Below, in pieces: positions 8,516 through 15,828 of a DNA stretch of 43,189 nucleotides (position 1 is the first letter of the stretch; each line of letters starts with the position of its first letter). The notes below the pieces were generated by a model. It worked only from the letters and a program-made list of their open reading frames with translations. It did no database searches and was not told the origin of the DNA. The DNA comes from a virus. Made by a program: the position numbers and the translations under genes. The DNA lies in IMG/VR virus record IMGVR_UViG_3300007352_000158, positions 1 to 43,189 of that record; one strand, 5' to 3'.

Positions 8516-10150
8516 CTACACTCTCCTAATATGACTATTATCTCTTGGTATTTTGCCGCTATTTATATTAACACTATTTTTAATAATAAATTTACCTTTA
8601 AATGTTTCTAAGTTGTCACCGGTCATTACAAAAATAAACTGATTCACTGTTTCTTGCAATGATGGTAAATTACTTGTTGACCACGCCCATCTTCCAGTAT
8701 CACCTATTTGATAGCATTCATCACTGATTAACGAAACCAAAGTATTTACACCACTTATAATATTATATATTTGAATACTTACTGTATTTGGATCTGTTAT
8801 AAATCTTCCTATTATTTGTGGACTATAATCCGATCTAGCAAATACTATATCTAAATTAAAACCAAAATCATCATCACCCAATTCAGACACCGGAAGACCA
8901 GAAACTGTTCCTTTAATAAATAGATTGGCATCATTATTTATAGTTTCTGGAACCATTAGGAATAATGTTAATTCATCTGTTAATAAACTATTACCGATTG
9001 TAAACAAATCTACACCGCTAGTAGAAACTATATGTCCATTCATAAAAGATACAATTGAATTATCAATAAATTCAGGAACTTTTAAGAAGGCGTTTAATGT
9101 ATCTGTTATAAAACTCGGATAAGGCAATACAAGGTTTATTTGATCGTTTAACGATTCATTTCCATGTATAAATAAATTCGTAAATATGATTTCTGGAGAT
9201 GTATATAAATCTAGTTGCTGCGGTCTAGAAGCTAATCCAGAAATTATGGTTGATTGATTGCTACCATCCAAATTTGATTTTTGTATTGTATCGGGAGTAA
9301 TTTCTACCCAATATATTTTATCGTTGTCTACATCAATGTCTAAACCAACGGGTGTTCCAATAGTATCAACCAATGTTTCTAACGAAGTTCCATCAAGATT
9401 ACATCTTCTTATTTTCTTTCCATCAGATTCTGCGAAATATATTTTATTATTTGTTAAATCTAAATCTATTCCTTCCGGATTATTTATACCACTAACAATA
9501 ACTTCTACATTAGAACCGTCTAAATTAGCTCTTTTAACCGAATCATTTGGATTAGTTGATTCTGTCCAATACACTTTATCATTGACATTATCTACAAATA
9601 CATCTTCTGGACCAGATAAACCAGAGGCAAAAATCTCTATATTAGATCCATTTGTATCACATCTTTTAATATTTCCAAGTGTAAAATCAACCCAATAAAT
9701 TTTATTGTTTATTATATCAACAAAAATGCCTTGTGGATCTGTAAGTCCAGAAGTAACAAGATCTATAACATTAGTTCCGTCGAGATTAGATCTTTGAATT
9801 TTATCTGTTCCGCGATCAATCCAATAAAGATAATTGTTATCTTGGTCTACATAAATACCCTGTGATATAGACAATCCGCTAACAATAATAGTTCTATCAG
9901 TACCATCTATTTTAATTCTTTCTATAACAGTAGAAAAAACATCTGTCCAATAGATATATTGTCCGGACAAAATAGTATTTTTATTAAAGGATATATGTCC
10001 ACCAACAAAAGTTTCTATGTTATCATTAATTAAGTCAAAACCATGTACAAATAAATTGCCAGATGTATTAATTCCAGAAGCTAATTGACTTTCTGATTGA
10101 AATGGGCCGATATCCATCTGGCCTAATTGAAATGGACCAATATCTATCAT
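8516..10150 (-). CDS. YWTD-type beta-propeller plus DLFI-repeat appendage protein, 544 aa
   Basis: After a duplicated N-terminal motif (DIGPFQLGQMDIGPFQ) and one or two DLFI-type units, about six YWTD repeats form one likely propeller (55-317): each carries NLDGSN-like and NNKIYWV-like strands spaced about 43 residues apart. Residues 320-413 hold more divergent LFI-type repeats. Residues 423-540 form a beta-sandwich domain shared with the 111-aa protein at 6912-7247. This is probably a virion adhesin, sharing modules with the 1580-aa protein downstream. YWTD repeats are best known from extracellular eukaryotic receptors; here the flanking phage genes show they belong to the phage. Confidence 0.8.
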   Translation of the reverse strand: MIDIGPFQLGQMDIGPFQSESQLASGINTSGNLFVHGFDLINDNIETFVGGHISFNKNTILSGQYIYWTDVFSTVIERIKIDGTDRTIIVSGLSISQGIYVDQDNNYLYWIDRGTDKIQRSNLDGTNVIDLVTSGLTDPQGIFVDIINNKIYWVDFTLGNIKRCDTNGSNIEIFASGLSGPEDVFVDNVNDKVYWTESTNPNDSVKRANLDGSNVEVIVSGINNPEGIDLDLTNNKIYFAESDGKKIRRCNLDGTSLETLVDTIGTPVGLDIDVDNDKIYWVEITPDTIQKSNLDGSNQSTIISGLASRPQQLDLYTSPEIIFTNLFIHGNESLNDQINLVLPYPSFITDTLNAFLKVPEFIDNSIVSFMNGHIVSTSGVDLFTIGNSLLTDELTLFLMVPETINNDANLFIKGTVSGLPVSELGDDDFGFNLDIVFARSDYSPQIIGRFITDPNTVSIQIYNIISGVNTLVSLISDECYQIGDTGRWAWSTSNLPSLQETVNQFIFVMTGDNLETFKGKFIIKNSVNINSGKIPRDNSHIRRV

Positions 10151-10153
10151 AAT

Positions 10154-10534
10154 TTAACTCTCAATAAGTTTTATTTTGTCTATAAATCTTTTATTGCAAA
10201 AATATTTTTTAAATTCATCATCAGAATATTTTATGTTTTTAGCAAGACAAGAAGATCTTGTTGGGAATCCCAATGAGTTGAATCTTTTTGATACTGTCGT
10301 TGGATTTATTCTCATCAATGTTCCTATTTGAGAAAATGATAGGCCCAAATTATAAAGTTTAATAAGAATTTTATCAGGTACAATCTTATTGGCTTCTGAT
10401 TTATCTCTTAGTTCAATATTGTTTTCAAGTAATATTTTATAAATTGTACTTTCGCTTCTTCCATCTAAAATTGAAATATCTCTTATGCTTTTCCTATGTT
10501 TTAAATATAAATTTAGTATTTTGCTATCGCGCAT
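10154..10534 (-). CDS. Double helix-turn-helix protein, homing-element related (126 aa)
   Basis: The protein holds two helix-turn-helix units of the resolvase/homeodomain-like kind (about 5-47 and 50-95). The element STIYKILLENNIE closely resembles GTLYKILEENNIV in the six-HTH endonuclease next door, but there is no HNH domain. It is probably a detached DNA-binding half of a homing endonuclease, or a small regulator. The ATG at 10534 is chosen over an upstream TTG. It interrupts the structural operon between the capsid and appendage genes. Confidence 0.6.
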   Translation of the reverse strand: MRDSKILNLYLKHRKSIRDISILDGRSESTIYKILLENNIELRDKSEANKIVPDKILIKLYNLGLSFSQIGTLMRINPTTVSKRFNSLGFPTRSSCLAKNIKYSDDEFKKYFCNKRFIDKIKLIES

Positions 10535-10558
10535 AAAAATACCGTTCAATTACATTGT

Positions 10559-10621
10559 TTATACACATAAGTCAAAAGAAATTGGATTTTTAGCAAGACA
10601 TGTAAGTTTAGTGGGATTGGG
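10559..10621 (-). pseudogene. Remnant of an HTH protein C-terminus
   Basis: One frame reads NPTKLTCLAKNPISFD before a stop. It parallels FPTRSSCLAKNIKYSD in the neighbouring HTH protein, and the DNA (TTTTTAGCAAGACA on the plus strand) is repeated near 10,236. The frame is closed just upstream, so this is a decayed fragment left by duplication or insertion of homing-type sequence. Confidence 0.4.
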
Positions 10622-10625
10622 TTAA

Positions 10626-11876
10626 TTAATTGATTTTTAAAATATTCCTTATGGTAGTTTCGCTAACTTCGTATATTTTAGCTATTTCTTCGATAGTTAC
10701 GCCTGCGGCATTTAATTTTATTACTCTTTCGGCTTGTTTTGTGGCATCACTTCTTTGGTCACGCCTTCTTTTCCCTGGCACTATATTATTTTCCTCTAAT
10801 ATTTTATATAAAGTTCCATTACTAATACTATATTTTTTGCATATATTCCTTGTAGTTTCATTATTGACATAGGCTTCTAATACTTCTTTACTTATTTCTT
10901 CTGTTATAGATCCTCTTTGTTCATTATAGTATCCGACATCCCTCAATTGTATTCCTAAAGATAATAATCTTGATCTGGCAAATCCTTTTGATTTACCAAA
11001 ATGATTAGATATTTTTTCACACGACCACCCCTGATTATGTAGAGCAATTATTTCTTCATCTTTTACACCCTTTTTCGTATGCAATCTTTTATGAACAGAC
11101 TCACAAATAGTTAATCCATTATTTATCTCCCAGAACGGTTCATAATTTTGTGCTAACTCAAATAGTTTATCAGAATTTTCTATTGGTCTTAAATTAGGAT
11201 ATAGCCTTAAAAATTCTTCGAATATTTCAGAAAATGTTTTAGGGAAGTGATGAACCTGCAAATCTCTAGTTTCTCCGGTTATTTTGCATTTATATTCATC
11301 TCTTTCTAAACAAGCCTTTTTCCAAAATTCAGATTTTTCGCAATTACGAATTCTTGTATGTAATGGAGTTATTCCACCTTTAAAAGATGGATTTCTTTCT
11401 CCTATAGATTTTTCTAATATTATTCCGTTATTTCTAAGTATATTAGCTATTGTAGTTTTATGAACATTGTATAATTTTGCTATCTTTCCGCAATTTTGTG
11501 TTTTATCATTAATGTATAAATCGCAAATTTTTTCATGTTCCGATAATGGAATTTGACGATTTACAGCTTCTTTTCTTGTCCTGATTTGTATACCGTTATC
11601 TTTTAATCTGCAAAAAATAGACGAATTACTCATTCCATATTTTTTAGCAATTTGTGTCGTGGATAATTTTAATACTTCATAGTCATATTTTATTTGTTCA
11701 ATTTCTACCTTTTTGTGCCAATATCCACTATTCTTAATTTTTATATTATTATTTCTTAAATAAGTTGTAATAGTTTTAATTGTGCAATTAAATATTTTAG
11801 ATAATTCTGTAGCCGATTTATTTTCATTCACATAAAGATCTATGATCCTTTTAACATCTTCCGAATCAAATTTCAT
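10626..11876 (-). CDS. HNH homing endonuclease with six helix-turn-helix units, 416 aa
   Basis: Three HTH units (about 1-50, 55-100, 103-150) precede an HNH nuclease core (about 175-265) with VHHFPKTF and a C-x3-H-x3-H ending (CESVHKRLHTKK). Three more HTH units follow to the C-terminus. The ATG at 11876 has GGAG six bases upstream; an upstream TTG lacks support. It lies after the capsid terminator with its own TATAAT box, as expected of a mobile intronless endonuclease. The many HTH units suggest recognition of a long target, an inference from architecture. Confidence 0.85.
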   Translation of the reverse strand: MKFDSEDVKRIIDLYVNENKSATELSKIFNCTIKTITTYLRNNNIKIKNSGYWHKKVEIEQIKYDYEVLKLSTTQIAKKYGMSNSSIFCRLKDNGIQIRTRKEAVNRQIPLSEHEKICDLYINDKTQNCGKIAKLYNVHKTTIANILRNNGIILEKSIGERNPSFKGGITPLHTRIRNCEKSEFWKKACLERDEYKCKITGETRDLQVHHFPKTFSEIFEEFLRLYPNLRPIENSDKLFELAQNYEPFWEINNGLTICESVHKRLHTKKGVKDEEIIALHNQGWSCEKISNHFGKSKGFARSRLLSLGIQLRDVGYYNEQRGSITEEISKEVLEAYVNNETTRNICKKYSISNGTLYKILEENNIVPGKRRRDQRSDATKQAERVIKLNAAGVTIEEIAKIYEVSETTIRNILKIN

Positions 11877-11909
11877 GTATTTCTCCAAAAAACATTTTTC
11901 CTATATGGT

Positions 11910-11915
11910 ATTATA
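11910..11915 (-). promoter_or_regulatory. TATAAT -10 box upstream of the HNH gene
   Basis: The minus strand reads TTGCTATAATACC 34 bases before the HNH ATG. No good -35 box is visible at the normal spacing, so this is a weak candidate. It lies downstream of the capsid terminator, where an independent promoter would be needed. Confidence 0.35.
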
Positions 11916-11961
11916 GCAACTAATTGAATAAATTTTCGTAATGTTTTACTTTTTTTATAAG

Positions 11962-11990
11962 AAAAATGGGGGAAAAATATCCCCCAAATT
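11962..11990 (-). terminator. Rho-independent terminator after the capsid gene
   Basis: On the minus strand, GGGGGA and TCCCCC form a stem with an AU-rich loop, followed by ATTTTTC. It lies 21-50 bases past the capsid stop and would end or attenuate the heavily translated head-gene transcript before the HNH insert. Confidence 0.8.
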
Positions 11991-12010
11991 TCATTAAAAG
12001 TAAAAGGTTC

Positions 12011-13042
12011 CTATAATGAGCCCAATATAACCCTCCGTGGGTCGAGCACCGCGAACCCATGTTCCTGCCATCCATAGAACCCTTGTTTCTGTCTGCGATG
12101 CAGAGCAGGATCTTCTGTAATAGTTAGTGGTTCACGTACTGGCATAACGAATGAATCATTTGTGCTCAAATCAAGGCCCACAACAATTTCTTCGTCGCTT
12201 GTTCCCATACTCACACCCAATGTCTCGAAGAATGTCTGATATTCTTGACCTACACCAAGTTCGAATAGAGGATGTAATTGAACACCATAAAGTGATGCTA
12301 GAGGACCACCGCTATCTGATGCTACAAATATTTCTCGCCGAGTGAAATCATCTACGTCATCTATATCCCAATTTCTGATATCTTCTAATGCTTCTAGACT
12401 GATATAGAGATCTGTTAGACGACCACGATTAGGAGTGGCACTATTACCACCAGCCAATCTAGCCATAGATGTTTTCATTAGACTTACTAATCTCTTTGTA
12501 AACTGACCAACAGCAGCAGCACTATCAAAAACCATAGGTGCGCCACCAGCAAAGTCGGTTCTACCAGCGGCAGCGGTTATGAGTGCATGCCAACCATCGG
12601 TATTAATTTTACGAACAAATCCGTTATTCATTACTTCCATAGCACGAGCAACAACATTCCATCTTGCATCACGACTATATTTTAGAGGCCAATCTATTGA
12701 ATTGGCGATAGTAAATGTTTGAACAGTAATACTATCGGACGAAACTGTTCTTTGTGGAATGGCACCTTCACTTGGAACCTGATAGGCAGTATATTGCCCA
12801 TCCTGATGTTGCTGATATAAATCTAGAGAATATTCAGCAGTAGCGCCTGGCTGCAATTGTTCTACAGAGAAAATTCCATTAAGAATATCTCCATTTAACA
12901 AACCTTCACGAAGAGGTTCTTGCAGAGCAGCAGCCAATGATCTCATAGCTTTTTCAGAAACACTTCGATCATTAGATCCAGTGTCTCTCAAGAGATCTAT
13001 CATCTCTTGTGTAGGTTTTTGTATTTTATTCTTTGACTTCAT
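12011..13042 (-). CDS. Major capsid protein, HK97-fold type, 343 aa
   Basis: The size, the position after the protease-scaffold and decoration genes, and the sequence pattern fit an HK97-type major capsid protein: a helical N-terminal arm of about 60 residues, a central spine-helix region (KINTDGWHALITAAAGRT), and a C-terminal beta-rich P-domain/A-domain portion ending YGWQEHGFAVLDPRRVILGSL. Its SD is GAAGGGGGTG seven bases from the ATG, the same as for the decoration protein and nested scaffold. The base composition is less AT-rich than its neighbours, as is common for very highly expressed genes. A terminator follows. Confidence 0.85.
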   Translation of the reverse strand: MKSKNKIQKPTQEMIDLLRDTGSNDRSVSEKAMRSLAAALQEPLREGLLNGDILNGIFSVEQLQPGATAEYSLDLYQQHQDGQYTAYQVPSEGAIPQRTVSSDSITVQTFTIANSIDWPLKYSRDARWNVVARAMEVMNNGFVRKINTDGWHALITAAAGRTDFAGGAPMVFDSAAAVGQFTKRLVSLMKTSMARLAGGNSATPNRGRLTDLYISLEALEDIRNWDIDDVDDFTRREIFVASDSGGPLASLYGVQLHPLFELGVGQEYQTFFETLGVSMGTSDEEIVVGLDLSTNDSFVMPVREPLTITEDPALHRRQKQGFYGWQEHGFAVLDPRRVILGSL

Positions 13043-13061
13043 TCTGTTTCACCCCCTTCTA

Positions 13062-13538
13062 TTAAATATCAACATAAACTTTAGCGAAACCATCAGCATC
13101 AAGCGTGGTTTCAAATCTTCCGATAACAGAAGAACCAGTACCCGATGTAGCTGCAATTAGCCCACTTGGGCCAACATAAGCAGGTCCACCAACAGATATA
13201 CTGATTCCACTAACAAACATATCAGTAACAAGCCACCCTTTACGGAGCAATGTTACCTTTTCACCCGGACGAACTTCCATATTTGCAAAGTTCTTGAAAT
13301 CTCGCGTTGCACTCATTGGAGGATTAACATCTTGTAGCAAAATGCCTTTTGGTACAGCGCCAGAAGCACTATCAGCATATTGAACAACGTTAGTAATATC
13401 GTCCAATGCTACTCCAGAACCCTGCGTCTCTACACAAGCAATTCCACCTTTTTCTTGTGTATTTTGAGCAGCTACTTCTGACCAATATTGCGAAATATCG
13501 GTAACTTCTGCGTAATCACGATCTGGTCTTAGAGCCAT
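13062..13538 (-). CDS. Putative head decoration/stabilisation protein, 158 aa
   Basis: A compact beta-rich protein immediately before the capsid gene, preceded by the strong GAAGGGGGTG SD. Small beta-barrel proteins in this slot in other phages (lambda gpD-like or cement proteins) stabilise the expanded shell. The Gly/Ser-rich segment (about 110-140) fits surface loops. I assign the role from position, expression signal and composition, not from a diagnostic motif. Confidence 0.7.
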   Translation of the reverse strand: MALRPDRDYAEVTDISQYWSEVAAQNTQEKGGIACVETQGSGVALDDITNVVQYADSASGAVPKGILLQDVNPPMSATRDFKNFANMEVRPGEKVTLLRKGWLVTDMFVSGISISVGGPAYVGPSGLIAATSGTGSSVIGRFETTLDADGFAKVYVDI

Positions 13539-13540
13539 TA

Positions 13541-14140
13541 CTATTCACCCCCTTCTTCTTTATTTATACCAAGTAAACATCTGGCAGTAGCTTGAGCTAT
13601 TTCTGCCGATTTATCTTCTACGTCATCATTCCCGCCCTGAAAAACTGGTTCTTCATTTGTTTCTACTTTTACAGAAGCAGTTACTTCTTCTTCTTTTTTA
13701 GTTTCTTTCTTTTCTGTATTAATACTTGCATATTTTAGAACAGCATTGAATGTGTCATCAGACATTTCGGCAACTTCTTTTATTTCTGCTTCCGAAAGAT
13801 CTTTAACTTTAGAAAGTTTTTCTATTCTTTCTTTAGTTACATTAGCCTTAGTAATTTTAGCCAACTCATCATTGACTTTATTAAAGTTAGCAGTAACTTC
13901 TTCTAATTTCTTGGTTAATTCATCTTTTTCAGATTCTAAACCCTTTATATCTTCGGCAGCAGTAGATAATTGAGAAAGAAATTTCTTTATCTCTGCATCA
14001 TATTCTTTTACTTTAGTTTCAAACATATTGGTTTGTGCCTTAGATGCTTCAAGATCTTTGGCAAGACTTTCTATCTGCTTATCTTTATTTGCAGAATTAG
14101 CTAAAGCCTCATCTAATTGCTTTTTAGTTGCTTCATCCAT
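13541..14140 (-). CDS. Nested in-frame capsid scaffold, 199 aa
   Basis: Inside the protease-scaffold gene, an in-frame ATG at 14140 (MDEATKKQLDEALANS) has GAAGGGGGTG eight bases upstream. The same SD sequence precedes the decoration and capsid genes. The product would be the coiled-coil scaffold without the protease, as lambda Nu3 is made from within C. This gives excess scaffold relative to protease. The call rests on the SD and on the domain boundary falling exactly at this Met. Confidence 0.75.
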   Translation of the reverse strand: MDEATKKQLDEALANSANKDKQIESLAKDLEASKAQTNMFETKVKEYDAEIKKFLSQLSTAAEDIKGLESEKDELTKKLEEVTANFNKVNDELAKITKANVTKERIEKLSKVKDLSEAEIKEVAEMSDDTFNAVLKYASINTEKKETKKEEEVTASVKVETNEEPVFQGGNDDVEDKSAEIAQATARCLLGINKEEGGE

Positions 14141-14911
14141 TTTTTTTGCACCCCCTTCTAAGTTAGCAGCAATTTTTATAACGGATTCTGGATTAGCAGG
14201 ATTCTTAACCAATCCTTGTCCACCAAATACAATATTCTTTAAAATCCTTCCCACCTTAAATCCTTTGAATTCACCAGTCCCTCCATAAGCTTTTAAATGT
14301 TTTGTTAAAAATGCAGTTTCTTCTTTTCTTTCTATTACAGTAGTTTTACCAGAAGAAGAATCCACTATTCCATAAGCTAAATCATCAAACCAACATTCCA
14401 TAGAAACAAATAATTCGCCTTTATTAGCCTTTTCTATAATATTAGTTATCTTATCTTTAAGTTGAGGTAATGATTTATATAAAACACCAGCAACTTCTAT
14501 ATCAAATTCATCAGGAATAATATCTGATTCGCTAAGTATTATTTCTTTACCACCCTTATCAACAGCCCTGCTTTCTATTATATGACCCAATATTTCCGTA
14601 TCATTATGTTCATTGTTTATTGGTTTGTGTTTAGGAGTATATCTTGCCTTCCATAATTCTATTGGAATAAATATATCATCGTTCAAATTCCATCCGGCAC
14701 TAACAAGAATTGATGATATGAAAGCTAAATCTTGTTGATCTTGTCCTATTAAATCTTTAACATAATTAATATTTTCTGCTAAAGATAATTCCCTTAAAAG
14801 ATCTTCAAAAGAATTTTTATTAGAAATTGTAAATTTACACTGAATATTAGCAAAACTTTTATTTAAAATATCTAATAAACCATCACTTTGTTCTGCTTTA
14901 TATATCTTCAT
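13541..14911 (-). CDS. Prohead protease-scaffold fusion, 456 aa
   Basis: The first about 250 residues look like a phage prohead protease domain: EHNDTEILGH holds candidate catalytic His residues, LFVSMECW a candidate Ser, and the region ends VKNPANPES. From about residue 258 there is a long charged coiled coil (to about 390) and an acidic tail, the signature of a scaffold. The ATG at 14911 is preferred to an upstream GTG, which lies inside a TGTGTATAAA element. The fused arrangement recalls lambda C/Nu3, in which the scaffold is also made from an internal start. Confidence 0.8.
   Translation of the reverse strand: MKIYKAEQSDGLLDILNKSFANIQCKFTISNKNSFEDLLRELSLAENINYVKDLIGQDQQDLAFISSILVSAGWNLNDDIFIPIELWKARYTPKHKPINNEHNDTEILGHIIESRAVDKGGKEIILSESDIIPDEFDIEVAGVLYKSLPQLKDKITNIIEKANKGELFVSMECWFDDLAYGIVDSSSGKTTVIERKEETAFLTKHLKAYGGTGEFKGFKVGRILKNIVFGGQGLVKNPANPESVIKIAANLEGGAKKMDEATKKQLDEALANSANKDKQIESLAKDLEASKAQTNMFETKVKEYDAEIKKFLSQLSTAAEDIKGLESEKDELTKKLEEVTANFNKVNDELAKITKANVTKERIEKLSKVKDLSEAEIKEVAEMSDDTFNAVLKYASINTEKKETKKEEEVTASVKVETNEEPVFQGGNDDVEDKSAEIAQATARCLLGINKEEGGE
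14149..14158 (-). promoter_or_regulatory. Internal Shine-Dalgarno site for the nested scaffold
   Basis: GAAGGGGGTG on the minus strand inside a coding region, with eight bases to the internal ATG. Identical decamers occur at 13546-13555 (decoration protein) and 13050-13059 (capsid). This is far stronger than most ribosome sites in the operon and decides the internal start. Confidence 0.75.
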
Positions 14912-14917
14912 GTAATT

Positions 14918-14927
14918 TTTATACACA
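14918..14927 (-). promoter_or_regulatory. TGTGTATAAA element before the protease-scaffold gene
   Basis: The minus strand reads TGTGTATAAA just upstream of the ATG at 14911. Closely related elements occur before several other genes on both strands. It may be a phage-specific -10 element used with the sigma-like factor encoded at 22065-22625. The short distance to the ATG would give an almost leaderless mRNA. Confidence 0.35.
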
Positions 14928-14954
14928 AATTAAATTTAAATAAATACTTTTCAA

Positions 14955-15275
14955 TTATGGCTTTTTAGTTAAAAAATTAGCAACGTCTTTCATTAATTCT
15001 TTTGTTTTATCTATTATTCTACAGGCAAGACCATTTTTCTGTACCGAATATTCATGCATATCTTCATTTTCTTCTCTAGGAAGAATATATTCTACCATCT
15101 GTTTCATACCATTTTTGTCATTTGTAACTGTCATATAGCCAAATGACAGGTAATCATTACCATTATAATCCTTGTTCTTATTAAAATATAATGAGTCTGA
15201 TGGTACAAGTACGCCATCAATTGTTAGTGTACATACTCTTTTTTCTATATCTAAAGAAATAACCGCGATTGCCAT
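14955..15275 (-). CDS. Hypothetical protein, 106 aa
   Basis: I do not recognise this family. The first half is beta-rich (VISLDIEKRVCTLTIDGV) and the end is a basic amphipathic helix (TKELMKDVANFLTKK). It lies between the DUF6582-like protein and the protease-scaffold, so it is probably head-associated. A cytosolic assembly or virion role is inferred from location. Confidence 0.6.
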   Translation of the reverse strand: MAIAVISLDIEKRVCTLTIDGVLVPSDSLYFNKNKDYNGNDYLSFGYMTVTNDKNGMKQMVEYILPREENEDMHEYSVQKNGLACRIIDKTKELMKDVANFLTKKP

Positions 15276-15278
15276 AAA

Positions 15279-15827
15279 TTACCCTTTCATAATTTTATTT
15301 ATGTGGTCCTGCGCATCCTTCATTCGATTATAACATTTTACTTTCTTACCATTTGACATAACACAATAAGGCATTTCTGCATCACCATTTTTAACTACTT
15401 TTATAGCAGCTTCCGATTTATTATCAAATGGAATTTCAAATTCATTACAAAGATCTTGAATTTCTTTTAATTCCGCATTAGTTTTACTTGTTTTTAAAAG
15501 AGTTTTGGCATGACGCCGAAGATGTGTTGTCGCTCTTGACACATAGCCGGATTTTGCTTCTTTTATTGGTTTAACTTGACTGGCACGAGCGAGTGCATTC
15601 CTAAGATGTGGAATATCAACACTTGAATTATCATTGGGATCTGTTACATTTTTGTTATGATGTGGTAAATGCCTGAATTTTTGTAATGTTTTCCCAGAAT
15701 CATCTTTTTCAGCACCCCTTTCAACAATAAAAGCTGCATCCGGAAAAGACGAATCACCAAATGCTCCAATTGAATACTTGCTTTTGGCTTCTTCTATAAT
15801 TTTTATATATTTATCACTTAAAGACAC
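15279..15827 (-). CDS. DUF6582-like head-region protein, 182 aa
   Basis: The middle carries FIVERGAEKDDSGKTLQKFR, HLPHHNK and IPHLRNALARASQVK, a pattern I know from phage proteins near the portal and protease genes (DUF6582-like). Residues 95-115 (TTHLRRHAKTLLKTSK) are basic. The function in known phages is unassigned; the constant location suggests a structural or maturation role. It is followed four bases later by the 106-aa gene. Confidence 0.65.
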   Translation of the reverse strand: MSLSDKYIKIIEEAKSKYSIGAFGDSSFPDAAFIVERGAEKDDSGKTLQKFRHLPHHNKNVTDPNDNSSVDIPHLRNALARASQVKPIKEAKSGYVSRATTHLRRHAKTLLKTSKTNAELKEIQDLCNEFEIPFDNKSEAAIKVVKNGDAEMPYCVMSNGKKVKCYNRMKDAQDHINKIMKG

Positions 15828-15828
15828 A

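Noticed and set aside
12732-12740. Isolated CTATCGGAC in the capsid gene, and GTCCCATAA near 22,757
   Set aside because: Single matches at the level expected by chance over 37 kb; no clustering as in the right-hand field.
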